Assembly (NCBI RefSeq): GCF_017409525.1
Contig: NZ_JAFQSO010000013.1
Coordinates: 1 to 64,000 of the forward strand
Origin: Methanobrevibacter sp.
GTDB lineage: Archaea > Methanobacteriota > Methanobacteria > Methanobacteriales > Methanobacteriaceae
Reading direction: 5' to 3'
DNA length: 64,000 nt
Shown here: in pieces, positions 1 to 8,109 of the stretch
Position numbering within the stretch: position 1 is the first letter of the stretch
Layout of the letters: every line of letters begins with the position of its first letter
Translations under genes and position numbers: made by a program
The notes under the pieces: model-generated
Told to the model about the DNA's origin: nothing
The model's database searches: none
Seen by the model: the letters and a program-made list of their open reading frames with translations, nothing else

Positions 1-41
1 TAAATTTAAATTAAAAAAAAAGAAAAAAATTTTAAGCGGTT

Positions 42-449
42 TTATTTAGGTTTTTCAACACCTAAAGCATTACCGCTACAATCAATAGTTGTACCATCAT
101 CCCCATGACTTTTATTTAACTCAGTAATTTTAGCATGAGTTAAAGTCAACACATGATTGAGTTTTCCACCTTTACCGAAATTATATAATTGTAATGGGAA
201 AACTTTACCAGATAATTTATATTCTAAAAGTAGATCATAAAATTCTGGTTCAACACCAGATAATCCCCATTCAGCAGTGTTCTTTTTAGCAGCTCTGCGA
301 ACACCGTCTTCGCTATTGGTTACATACTTAACATCACCACCATCTTCTCCAAGGTCAACATTGTTTTCATTGGAAAGAATGGTTTCCCCGTCAAGTCTCA
401 TTTCAGCAAGGTCATATGAATTATTTGTTGGATCAACAGTTATTGCCAT
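42..449 (-). CDS. Probable tail tube protein
   Basis: This 135-residue soluble protein has no signal peptide or membrane segment. It follows the sheath gene with a 4-bp gap, which is the normal place for the tube subunit in contractile-tailed viruses. The sequence is beta-rich with a basic middle (RRAAKKN) and a short charged C-terminus, as expected for a small tube protomer that stacks into hexameric rings inside the sheath. I recognise the family mainly from size and position, so the call is partly inference. Downstream tail genes (chaperones, tape measure, baseplate) would lie beyond the left edge of the window. Confidence 0.7.
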   Translation of the reverse strand: MAITVDPTNNSYDLAEMRLDGETILSNENNVDLGEDGGDVKYVTNSEDGVRRAAKKNTAEWGLSGVEPEFYDLLLEYKLSGKVFPLQLYNFGKGGKLNHVLTLTHAKITELNKSHGDDGTTIDCSGNALGVEKPK

Positions 450-453
450 AGTA

Positions 454-1638
454 TCATGCTCCTAAAGTTGTGTTAGGTGGTTTGATGTACAATTCAAAGT
501 TAATTATTTCAGTAGCATTTACTGGTACAGCCACACCAATAACTTTTAATTCTATTGGATTGGATGCGGATTCTTCAACAAAAATTTGAGTACCATCCAT
601 CATGTAACCAGCAAGTATTTTTTCATTTACAAGATGGTCAAGGTCAGCTTGTAAATAAGATAAATTAACTTCGGTTTCATTCCTCTTTAATTGAGGATAA
701 ATAACTTCAAACGCATCACGTATTAATTGATCAACATTTCTTCTAGCATGTAATAAACAATCATTAGGTCTATTATCAGATGCTTTCGCAAAACTAGTAC
801 TTACCGCTAAATTGATTTTCGGATAAATATTTTTAGCTGGTTTTTCATCATGGTTAAAGATAATACCTGCATTCTGGATTGCATCTTCAACAGTGCTAGT
901 TCTTTCTATGAAAGTGTTTGGTGCAACTGATCTGTAAGGTGCGTATCCTGGTTCTTCACTGTAATGTGTAGTGAAGATTCTTGCACAAGTTTTACCAAAT
1001 TCATTATATAATCCGACTAATGCACATCTACTATCTTGAACATATTTAGCATTAGTAGCATTAGTTAATGATTTCAATTCATCCATAGTCATGCCATCTA
1101 CACCAAAGTATAATATACGTGGACTTCCTCTTACTGCGTCAGCAGCAATAGCTGCTAATGCAGAATCAATAAGTGGAATAATTTGTGCTGCAGTATCATC
1201 TTTCTCAAAACCAACCAATACTTCAGCAGTTGCATCTCTTTTAATTTTAGCATTTGCAAAAGCAGTAGTGAAAGTAGCAGTAGTTAAAGTAGTTACAGCT
1301 TCATTACCGGAACCAGTTGTAGTTCTACCAGTTCCAAGGTCAATAACATAAACGTATGGAACTACAAGGTCACTACTTTCTTTTTGAACATTTTCTTCAA
1401 AGAATTTTTTTAAAAATGCAAGTAATGGATTAGTAGATGTATCAGTACCAATACCACCATTAGCCACAGTTTTACATGCTGCACTATAATTTCTAAAAGT
1501 CAAAATCCCTGAAGCTGGAGTGGAATTACCAGTAATTCCCATGATAACTGGAATTTCAGCACCATCCCCACCAACAGTTGGATCAGTACTAGTTTCAGAG
1601 TATTTTATTTTTGGAGTCTCAGTTAATGTAATTGTCAT
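454..1638 (-). CDS. Contractile tail sheath protein
   Basis: A 394-residue protein with the layout of phage tail sheath proteins: an N-terminal handshake-like arm (about 1-60), a central alpha/beta domain with alternating Asp/Gly-rich loops, and a C-terminal domain ending in beta strands (AVPVNATEIINFELYIKPP) that weave neighbouring subunits. The C-terminal segment containing LHARRNVDQLIRDAFEVIYP is typical of the family. Sheath subunits polymerise around the tube and contract to drive DNA delivery. Its presence makes the virus myovirus-like rather than siphovirus-like. It lies between an 82-residue protein and the tube gene in the late operon. Confidence 0.9.
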   Translation of the reverse strand: MTITLTETPKIKYSETSTDPTVGGDGAEIPVIMGITGNSTPASGILTFRNYSAACKTVANGGIGTDTSTNPLLAFLKKFFEENVQKESSDLVVPYVYVIDLGTGRTTTGSGNEAVTTLTTATFTTAFANAKIKRDATAEVLVGFEKDDTAAQIIPLIDSALAAIAADAVRGSPRILYFGVDGMTMDELKSLTNATNAKYVQDSRCALVGLYNEFGKTCARIFTTHYSEEPGYAPYRSVAPNTFIERTSTVEDAIQNAGIIFNHDEKPAKNIYPKINLAVSTSFAKASDNRPNDCLLHARRNVDQLIRDAFEVIYPQLKRNETEVNLSYLQADLDHLVNEKILAGYMMDGTQIFVEESASNPIELKVIGVAVPVNATEIINFELYIKPPNTTLGA

Positions 1639-1642
1639 AGTT

Positions 1643-1891
1643 TTATGCTCCTAAAAAGTCTTTAACGATTTTATTTAACTCATCCATAGTAATGGAAGGA
1701 GTTAAGTCTTCAATACCATATTCTGCTTCTTCAGTACGGTATTGTTGTAATAATCCTGCTTTAGATAACGCACCAACAATCACAAAATTTTCTTCAGGAT
1801 GTTGTTGCACAGCTTCAAAAAGAATTAACTTTTCTTTAGCTGCTTTAGCAGGAGTTTTATTAGAATTTTTTTCAGATTTTTTCTTAGTCAT
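1643..1891 (-). CDS. Small tail-module protein, unknown function
   Basis: An 82-residue protein with a lysine-rich N-terminus (MTKKKSEKNSNKTPAKAAK) followed by a compact acidic domain. The start overlaps the end of the preceding tail gene by 4 bp (ATGA), implying translational coupling. The position directly before the sheath suggests a tail assembly or connector accessory role. I do not recognise a family. Confidence 0.65.
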   Translation of the reverse strand: MTKKKSEKNSNKTPAKAAKEKLILFEAVQQHPEENFVIVGALSKAGLLQQYRTEEAEYGIEDLTPSITMDELNKIVKDFLGA

Positions 1892-2502
1892 AATAAACCC
1901 TCATCAATTTTAATAGAATCAAATAATCTTCCCCCAATACGATAAAAACTATAATAATCCATCTCTAAACGGAAAATAGTTCGTAGTATTGGTTCCGATG
2001 GGTCTAATTCATCTAAATCAGTAACACTATTAATATGAAAACTTGGTTTCGGAATATTGTTAATTTCAAAAAAAGAATGATAGTTTATTAGGTTAGGACA
2101 TTTACTTTTGTTAGCCCTACTGTTTTGTGAAGTTAACGCTTCACAACATTCATCGGTTACACTACAATGATTAGAATCAAATTCAAAATTAGAACAAGTC
2201 GTATAATGATTTTCTTCAGCTTGATTAATACGAAGATAAATAGCATCAATCAAAGATTGTCTTTCTTCTTCAGTATTACACCAAACATTAATCCAAACAC
2301 TAGCATTATACAGTTTCCTAGAATATTGGATGTTATCAATTTCAACATATTGTCTGCGTTGAAAAGATTCATCTGCAGTTTGAACAGTAACACAAGGAGT
2401 TAAATCATTTGGAATAAAACGGCTTCCTGCAAAAATTTTACTGTTATCAACAGGCAGATAATTTCGTAATAAATCGATGAATGCTTTTTCAAGCACATGC
2501 AT
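1888..2502 (-). CDS. Tail terminator / tail completion-like protein
   Basis: A 204-residue protein. The N-terminal half (helix MHVLEKAFIDLLRNYL, then a strand pattern PCVTVQTADESFQRR and SVWINVWCNTEEERQSLID) resembles tail terminator proteins that cap the tube next to the neck. The C-terminal half has four cysteines (about residues 103-137) that could bind metal or form crosslinks. Order in the operon (after the HK97 gp10-like gene, before sheath) fits a terminator. Function is inferred from order and general pattern. Confidence 0.6.
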   Translation of the reverse strand: MHVLEKAFIDLLRNYLPVDNSKIFAGSRFIPNDLTPCVTVQTADESFQRRQYVEIDNIQYSRKLYNASVWINVWCNTEEERQSLIDAIYLRINQAEENHYTTCSNFEFDSNHCSVTDECCEALTSQNSRANKSKCPNLINYHSFFEINNIPKPSFHINSVTDLDELDPSEPILRTIFRLEMDYYSFYRIGGRLFDSIKIDEGLL

Positions 2503-2527
2503 ACAAAAAAGAATAATTAATTTTTTT

Positions 2528-2944
2528 TTAATCTAGTACATCCATAGACTGTAATTCTTCCAGTAAATAATCTTTCAATCTAGGAGCAGCTTTACGTGCA
2601 GTACGTGTAACAAATGGATTAGCGGACATTTTACTTGTACCAAATTGTACAAATCCCCAATATAAAACACCATTACTCCGTGCATTACTCCTTAATTCTC
2701 CAATACATTTACTAGGTTTTCTTCTATGAATGCTTCGTTGCAAATTACCTGTAGGTTTATATGGAGGATTAGACATTGACATGGAATGTCCAGGTCTTGG
2801 AACTTCACGTTTAATAATGTTCTCAGCATCAGCCAGCACATGATCTATACTACGGTCCAATGCATCCTCATAATTAGAACCATTCTTCAATCCTAATTTT
2901 TTATAATAAGAATCAGAGAATTCAACTTTCAATGATAAACCCAT
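2528..2944 (-). CDS. HK97 gp10-like neck/tail-completion protein
   Basis: About 138 residues from an internal ATG (MGLSLKVEF) that has a GGAG site 8 bp upstream; the longer reading runs into the preceding gene. The C-terminal signature YWGFVQFGTSKMSANPFV is characteristic of HK97 gp10-like proteins (fxxxGTsxmxaxPf), which act at the head-tail junction. The N-terminal part has the usual helix that begins with residues after EDALDRSIDHVL. It lies between the head-closure gene and the tail terminator, as in many tailed viruses. Confidence 0.8.
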   Translation of the reverse strand: MGLSLKVEFSDSYYKKLGLKNGSNYEDALDRSIDHVLADAENIIKREVPRPGHSMSMSNPPYKPTGNLQRSIHRRKPSKCIGELRSNARSNGVLYWGFVQFGTSKMSANPFVTRTARKAAPRLKDYLLEELQSMDVLD

Positions 2945-2945
2945 A

Positions 2946-3287
2946 TTATTCTCCTCTGGAATCATTCCTTAATTTTTGCAACAATACTTCTTTATGTGGT
3001 AATAATCCATGATTCCAATTTTCTGGTGTGCCTATAATTTCATATTTAATATTATTAACAACAACCATGTCAGAGTCGTGGATTTCTGTATTTTCATCTA
3101 AAATTAATTTATAAGTGTCAGTTAATATTTTACCAAATTCTTTTAAACTGGATGTTGTAGTTAATGGTGAGAAATTCCCTTTGACTGTTTCACGAAGAGT
3201 ATATTCGTTTTTTGGTCCGTGGAAATCATAATCATCTTCACTGTAAGTGTATAATTCGATTTCTTCATTGGGGAAAAACACAGGCAT
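2946..3287 (-). CDS. Head-closure (SPP1 gp16-like) protein
   Basis: A 113-residue, beta-rich protein (YTLRETVKGNFSPLTTTSS, MVVVNNIKYEIIGTPENW) that resembles small beta-barrel head-closure or stopper proteins. It sits between the adaptor-like protein and the gp10-like protein. The ending HKEVLLQKL resembles the common xxh.e..l.r ending of this family. The call relies on gene order and general pattern, so moderate confidence. Confidence 0.6.
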   Translation of the reverse strand: MPVFFPNEEIELYTYSEDDYDFHGPKNEYTLRETVKGNFSPLTTTSSLKEFGKILTDTYKLILDENTEIHDSDMVVVNNIKYEIIGTPENWNHGLLPHKEVLLQKLRNDSRGE

Positions 3288-3290
3288 AAT

Positions 3291-3863
3291 CTACACCAAC
3301 CATCTTATGCGTGCTGAACTGTAACTTGATTTCAATCCATCAATTCTTGCATAAATCCGATTCCCTAAGCTATTGCTTGTATCATAACTTATGCTTTGTT
3401 CAGATTCATGTATACTGGATATTTCACCATTAGTTGTATCCATTGCGGTGAATCCATATAATACCATATCAGATATTAACGGATTGATTTTAGATGAAAT
3501 AACTTCATCAGAAAGTTTGTTAATATATTCAATAACCAACAAACCAGTATGGATACCATTAAGATAAAATATACCAGAGTTTTCATCAAGGACATAATCA
3601 TCATCAGTTAATTCAACACCACCAATTTTAAAAGAAGTTACTTTACATACAGGATACCAATCTGATTCAAAGGTGTCATGATTGAAATTTTTAATGATCT
3701 GTTTTCTGTTTACTGGTTTAACTGGCAAACCGGTTAATGCAGTGATTTCATTAACTTTCAAATCAATTATGCTTTGTAATTTCTGACAATCCGGCATATC
3801 AGAATCAGATATCCCTTGTAATTCTAAATTAGTTTTCAATTGTTCAGGAGTAATTATTGTCAA
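3291..3863 (-). CDS. Head-tail connector (adaptor) protein
   Basis: A 190-residue protein with an N-terminal helical domain (about 1-55, ending in EITALTGLPVKPVNRKQ) and a C-terminal helical segment. This matches the adaptor proteins (HK97 gp6/SPP1 gp15-like) that dock on the portal after packaging. A central beta stretch (SFKIGGVELTDDDYVLDENSGIFYL) with the tyrosine-rich 'xxDYxLDxxxGxixL' pattern is frequent in this group. It follows the capsid and fibre-like genes in the late operon. Confidence 0.7.
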   Translation of the reverse strand: MTIITPEQLKTNLELQGISDSDMPDCQKLQSIIDLKVNEITALTGLPVKPVNRKQIIKNFNHDTFESDWYPVCKVTSFKIGGVELTDDDYVLDENSGIFYLNGIHTGLLVIEYINKLSDEVISSKINPLISDMVLYGFTAMDTTNGEISSIHESEQSISYDTSNSLGNRIYARIDGLKSSYSSARIRWLV

Positions 3864-3924
3864 AATCTAATTCCTCCTTTTCAGGTTATTTTAATCAAAA
3901 ATAAAAAAATAAAAAAATATATTT

Positions 3925-4317
3925 TTATCCGTCACCGTTTCCTGCCCGTGGATCAGTTAAACTATTTGCAGTTAAAATTTCTCCAATGTAAGTTACGATA
4001 TCTGCAACATCATACACCAAAGTATCCTGAGTTTCACCATCACCAACAGCAGCTTTCAAATCAGCAACATCTTTCAATATTCCACCGGCATCATCACCAG
4101 AGGCAGCGCCAATAGCAGATTCAATATCTGCTACATCTTTTGCAAGACCACCTGCATGTTCACCAGTAGCAGCACCAACAGCAGTTTCTAATGCTTCAAC
4201 TTTACCCGCAATAGTGGAATCCCCAGCAGCGGTTGCATCAATTTCAGCAGCAAGAATATCAAAACGGTCTTCTTTACTACCTTTTTGTTTTAAAGATAAA
4301 TCATTAAATCTAGTCAT
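3925..4317 (-). CDS. Coiled-coil, repeat-containing head fibre-like protein
   Basis: A 130-residue, Ala/Gly/Asp-rich protein without aromatic core. It contains at least two imperfect copies of a unit of about 30 residues: KVEALETAVGAATGEHAGGL, then a similar DIESAIGAASGDDAGGIL, then DLKAAVGDG. The spacing of hydrophobic residues in each unit is coiled-coil-like. Such proteins between the capsid gene and the connector genes are often head fibres or decoration proteins that form trimers on the capsid surface. Role inferred from composition and position. Confidence 0.5.
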   Translation of the reverse strand: MTRFNDLSLKQKGSKEDRFDILAAEIDATAAGDSTIAGKVEALETAVGAATGEHAGGLAKDVADIESAIGAASGDDAGGILKDVADLKAAVGDGETQDTLVYDVADIVTYIGEILTANSLTDPRAGNGDG

Positions 4318-4360
4318 AATAAATCACAACCCTTAAAAAAAAAATTAAGAAGTGCAAAAT

Positions 4361-5443
4361 CTATGAGTTAGATTTTGCAGTTTTGGTATAAGGTAAAACA
4401 ATAGTATCGGTGTCTCTGTGGATTTTAGCATCCACATTAGCAACAACAGCAACTCTGTATCCGAGGATGTTGATATCCCATTGGTTGAGTATTTCTGGGT
4501 CGTGTAACATACCGAATGCAACATTGGAAGGTTCACCAATGAAAGCATATCTTAAATCAGTTACATTGGAACCATTGCCTTTAGGTAAGCCAGTGGTGGT
4601 ATCAAATTTCATGGTACCCCATGCGTGACGGGTTTCTCTGAGGATGTTATCTTGTTTAACTTCCATACCCATTACCATAGGGATTTTACCATCTTTCAAG
4701 GTAACGTCACCAAATTCAGATTCACGAGCTGCAATGTCTTTAACGATTTTACTGTACATTTGAGGAGGTACAACAGCGTTAGCGTTTTTCATGTTACCGT
4801 CTTGGTCAATGTACACTTCGATTGCATTGCATAATGCTTCCAATGCAGTATTGGAATATGCTAATGGTGCGAAACCTGCAGCTGGATTAGTTGCATCTGC
4901 AGCAATAGCTTTTGCTTGAGCTAATAATCCATTGTTAGTTGCAAAACCAGTTGCTTCACCAGTTTGAGTAGTTACAGTTGAGTCAGCGAAAACACCGAAT
5001 CTTTCTACAGCAGGACCAGTTTGTTCACCAACATAACTAGTGTAGATTGACAAGAATTCTTCATCAGCAATGTTTTCTAATAAGAAGTTTCTGCTGATGC
5101 TGGTCATAGCTTGTAAAGGTACAGCTAATAATTGTTTCCTGGTGAATTTAGGTACGGTTTCGTTAGATGTTATGTCGGTACTTGCACCAGTAGTGGTGTC
5201 TCTTTGTGCATCGAAATCGAGGTTGATTTCAAGATCATCTAAATCGTACATTAATGATTTCATGGTTATTACACGGGATTGTTTTAAAAGTTCAGGTTCT
5301 TTTTGAACAGGGGTGTAGAAATCATTTTCAAATTCAGGTTCAGCCCAAGCAGGGTTTAATTTACCATTTGCATCGAATGCTCCGTCAGCAAATTTCACAT
5401 TAAAGTTTTGTTCATTTAAAATTCTTTCTTCTAAAGATATCAT
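4361..5443 (-). CDS. Major capsid protein, HK97 fold
   Basis: A 360-residue protein placed after the prohead protease. It shows features of HK97-like capsid proteins: an N-terminal arm, the segment VPKFTRKQLLAVPLQAMTS typical of the strand before the long spine helix, and a P-domain helix (NFLLENIADEEFLSIYTSYV). The C-terminal A-domain contains PPQMYSKIVKDIAA and ends with WDINILGYRVAVVANVDA. RBS sequence is visible just upstream (GGAGAT). Forms the icosahedral shell. There is no separate delta domain at the N-terminus, because the scaffold appears fused to the protease. Confidence 0.9.
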   Translation of the reverse strand: MISLEERILNEQNFNVKFADGAFDANGKLNPAWAEPEFENDFYTPVQKEPELLKQSRVITMKSLMYDLDDLEINLDFDAQRDTTTGASTDITSNETVPKFTRKQLLAVPLQAMTSISRNFLLENIADEEFLSIYTSYVGEQTGPAVERFGVFADSTVTTQTGEATGFATNNGLLAQAKAIAADATNPAAGFAPLAYSNTALEALCNAIEVYIDQDGNMKNANAVVPPQMYSKIVKDIAARESEFGDVTLKDGKIPMVMGMEVKQDNILRETRHAWGTMKFDTTTGLPKGNGSNVTDLRYAFIGEPSNVAFGMLHDPEILNQWDINILGYRVAVVANVDAKIHRDTDTIVLPYTKTAKSNS

Positions 5444-5540
5444 AAAAATTATCTCCTAAAAAAATTTTTTTATATATAAAAAAGCGGGAATAGTTTAAAA
5501 AAAAATTTAACTAAAACTATTTTGAAAATTTAAAAATTAA

Positions 5541-6749
5541 TTAGATGTAATCTAAGTTTCTACCGTACATATCACGTTTGATTTCATCATCAGCGGATTT
5601 TTCTTCTAATTTACGGGTAGATTTTTTAGATTGTTCTTTTCTGAATTGGTCATATTTTGACATGAAGGATTTACTGTTCATTTGTTTGACGAGTTCATCA
5701 TGGATTTTTTCATCCATTGATTTTTCATCAATCTCTTCTTCTTCATCTTCAGTAGTTTCTTCTTCAAGTTCAGATTCGTCTTTTTCTTCTTCTTCGAGTT
5801 CACCGTTTTCAGGTTCGCTTATTCCTGGTTCTGTTTTGACTTCTTCTTCTTCAGTTTCAATGACTTCAGATTCGTCTTTGCATTCTTCTTTGACAGGAAG
5901 TTCTTTTTCATCAACAGTTTCATCAGCAGCTTCTTCTTGAACAGTTTGTGTAGCTTTGAATTCTGCAATTAATCTTTCTGTGATTTCTTCGGCAGTTTTA
6001 CTTGCAACATCGCTAGCTATTGTTTCAAGTTCTGGTTTAAGATTGTCGATTATGCGAGGTTCTAATTCTGCGGTGACCTCGTTTAACAAATCTTTTACTT
6101 GATTTAATTGTGTGTCAGATAAACCAGCATCGTCAATGTCTTTGTCTTCTACTGGTTCTTCTGGAATTTTTTCTTCAATTTTATCATTGTCTTTGTTTTC
6201 CATTGTTTCACCATCATCATTTGTTATCGCATGATAACATGCACCAGTCAAACAGTTGCTGGCTATCAAATTTTGGCTTTTGTACTCGACAGTACCGTAG
6301 GTGTCCCAGTTCATTGGGATATAGGTTAGAGTAATGTCTTTCAAGTCGTAATCAACAATTAATAGGCCTTCGGGTACTCTTTGTTTCTTAGGGAATCCGC
6401 TTATGCTGAAACCAAAGTTCATGCCTATGTCGAGGCGTTCTTTTATTCCTTTTGCATATTCTGATAGGATTTTTCCTTTGATCCAGAGTTGGTTATCGTC
6501 CACCCATGCTTCGATAACTGCTCCTATTCCACCTTCGTAGTGCCGGTTGTGGTCTCTGTATATGTTGATTCCAACGGCTTGTTTTGCTAATGATTCTAAA
6601 ACTTCTGGTGATACGATTTCATTAGCATAGTCTTTGTTGGTGGTGGATGCAACACCTATTATTGTTAATGTTCCATCGTCGTTCATGTCGTAGGATTTTG
6701 ATTCGATGGGTAATCCATAGACACGATATTCTAAAGCTTCGGTTGTCAT
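5541..6749 (-). CDS. Prohead protease fused to acidic scaffold
   Basis: A 402-residue protein. Residues about 1-155 are an HK97-family (U35) prohead protease with a candidate catalytic histidine in YRDHNRH (His67 or His70) and serine in NFGFSISGF (Ser115). Residues about 180-370 are extremely acidic and helical (long Glu runs around 300-345), as in scaffolding domains that guide capsid assembly and are then digested. The last 40 residues are basic (SKKSTRKLEEK), likely to contact the shell. It precedes the capsid gene and follows a 1-kb non-coding region. Confidence 0.85.
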   Translation of the reverse strand: MTTEALEYRVYGLPIESKSYDMNDDGTLTIIGVASTTNKDYANEIVSPEVLESLAKQAVGINIYRDHNRHYEGGIGAVIEAWVDDNQLWIKGKILSEYAKGIKERLDIGMNFGFSISGFPKKQRVPEGLLIVDYDLKDITLTYIPMNWDTYGTVEYKSQNLIASNCLTGACYHAITNDDGETMENKDNDKIEEKIPEEPVEDKDIDDAGLSDTQLNQVKDLLNEVTAELEPRIIDNLKPELETIASDVASKTAEEITERLIAEFKATQTVQEEAADETVDEKELPVKEECKDESEVIETEEEEVKTEPGISEPENGELEEEEKDESELEEETTEDEEEEIDEKSMDEKIHDELVKQMNSKSFMSKYDQFRKEQSKKSTRKLEEKSADDEIKRDMYGRNLDYI

Positions 6750-6785
6750 TTTGTATCACAAAAAATGTTTTTTTTAAATTTGGAG

Positions 6786-7457
6786 TGTTCTTTTCACTAG
6801 CTTAAAAGTGAATTAAAAAATGAGGTAGGGATTTCTAAGCGTAGCTAAGATGGGTTAAATTACTTCATTTTTTTAAAGAACATGTGAATTGAAAAAAAAT
6901 AATAATATTGATTTTAAAGGAGGTGAAAAAGGATTAATAAAAGAAAAATTGAGAGAGATAAAAAATTTTCATTATTAATCCTTTTTAGGACTGCATACGT
7001 AGATTTTATATACAGGACGTGAAAGAGTGAAGGAGGATATGTGATATGATTCCCGTTAATCCTTATGATGAGAATTAGTGAGTGAAAAGGATTATTGTGT
7101 TTTTTCTCATATCATGTTCCTCCTTCTCTGATTTTTTCATAGGTTTTGTCGCAAAAGACGCAGAAAGCAGAGTCGCAGTTTTGTAGATATGTGGGGGAAA
7201 ATATGAGGATAGTTTTATGACATAACGTTTTATCCCCTGTATGTTTGGTCAAACAAAGAGTGAGGAAACTCTATTTATTTTTGGTTGACATTTAGTGTAA
7301 ATGTCGTTCGATGTTAGAAATTGCGTACATTGAATAGTTTAGCCACTTGTTCAGGTGGAATCATTTTAAGGTAGCGAAATGACTTTGAACTTATGATTTA
7401 GATTATTTTATTATTTAGAGATGGGCAGTTTTTTGATAATGGAGAAACTGCTTTTTT
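6786..7457 (+). ncRNA. Large structured non-coding region in head module (candidate RNA)
   Basis: About 670 bp with no convincing ORF but many long complementary pairs. These include 6786-6793/6875-6882 closing a junction that holds 6793-6798/6807-6812 and 6820-6827/6861-6868; a perfect 15-bp stem 6926-6940/6972-6986; and a nested arm 7029-7037/7118-7126 with 7043-7049/7107-7113 and 7057-7064/7087-7094. Further stems are 7257-7261/7268-7272, 7288-7294/7298-7304, 7343-7348/7353-7358, 7361-7366/7377-7382 and 7425-7431/7445-7451. Strand is uncertain. Plus is favoured because several stems have G-T pairs that would be A-C mismatches on the minus strand, and because the last hairpin is followed by six T. 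One possible stem near 6990-7014 pairs better on minus. The alternative is a structured leader of the prohead protease mRNA. Confidence 0.6.
7425..7457 (+). terminator. Hairpin plus T-run, plus-strand terminator-like
   Basis: A 7-bp perfect stem (GCAGTTT with AAACTGC, 7425-7431/7445-7451) is followed by TTTTTT at 7452-7457. It would end a plus-strand transcript covering the structured region to its left. Confidence 0.45.
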
Positions 7458-7590
7458 CAAGGGTCTAAAAAACTCCAATTCGTACTTTTATATCCTTTAA
7501 AATTTCGGAGATTATATTTTTGCATATTTTTAAAAATGGTTTTTTATTTGACAGAAGAATATTTTTTTTTTACACCATTTTTTTTGTTGT

Positions 7591-7668
7591 GATGATTTGA
7601 GGGTTTGAACCTCATGTTTTTTGTAATCATCATATGATATTTTGTTGGTGGTTTGAAACAATTGTAAC
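7591..7668. other. Two-tier hairpin and GTTACAA-type motif, intergenic
   Basis: The remaining intergenic DNA right of the candidate RNA holds a stem GATGATT/AATCATC (7591-7597/7625-7631) enclosing GAGG/CCTC (7599-7602/7610-7613). Then at 7651-7668 lies a copy, on the minus strand, of the motif GTTACAATTGTTTCAAAC that recurs at 23962-23979 and 29525-29542. I see no coding potential between 7457 and 7784. Confidence 0.45.
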
Positions 7669-7783
7669 TTTGTAAATTATTTTTTACATTAGTGGTAGTC
7701 TATTAAAAAAGGCCACAATCCTTCACTCAAAGATCATGACCTCAAAAATAAACTAATGCAGAATAAAAGAATTAAAAACAAGA

Positions 7784-8053
7784 TTAAGTAACACTAATTT
7801 GAATACCATCCTTATCATAACCCCCACCTTTACCAGGTAAACCTGGAGCAGGAGAAACAGTATACCACAGAGCCTCATCAGCAGTTTCACTAATAAGAAG
7901 CTCATGCAAATCATCTTCAAAACGATAAAAAGTATCATCCTCAAACTTCTCAGTAGAATAAGAATCATAACTTCCTTCTACTTCAATATTAAGAATATTA
8001 TCAGATAGTTTAAGGAATAAACCAAATTTATCAAGTAAATCTTTAACAAGCAT
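7784..8053 (-). CDS. Small acidic protein, unknown function
   Basis: 89 residues from the internal ATG (MLVKDLLDKFG), chosen because GGAG lies 8 bp upstream; a longer reading lacks such a site. The protein is acidic (KFEDDTFYRFEDDLHELLI) and ends in a Gly/Pro-rich tail (PAPGLPGKGGG). It lies between the MuF-metalloprotease gene and the 1-kb structured region. An immunity or chaperone partner for the large upstream protein is possible from position only; no family recognised. Confidence 0.6.
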   Translation of the reverse strand: MLVKDLLDKFGLFLKLSDNILNIEVEGSYDSYSTEKFEDDTFYRFEDDLHELLISETADEALWYTVSPAPGLPGKGGGYDKDGIQISVT

Positions 8054-8109
8054 GGTAATTCTCCAATTGATACTTATTAATAGGTTATACACAATCACTA
8101 TATATACTT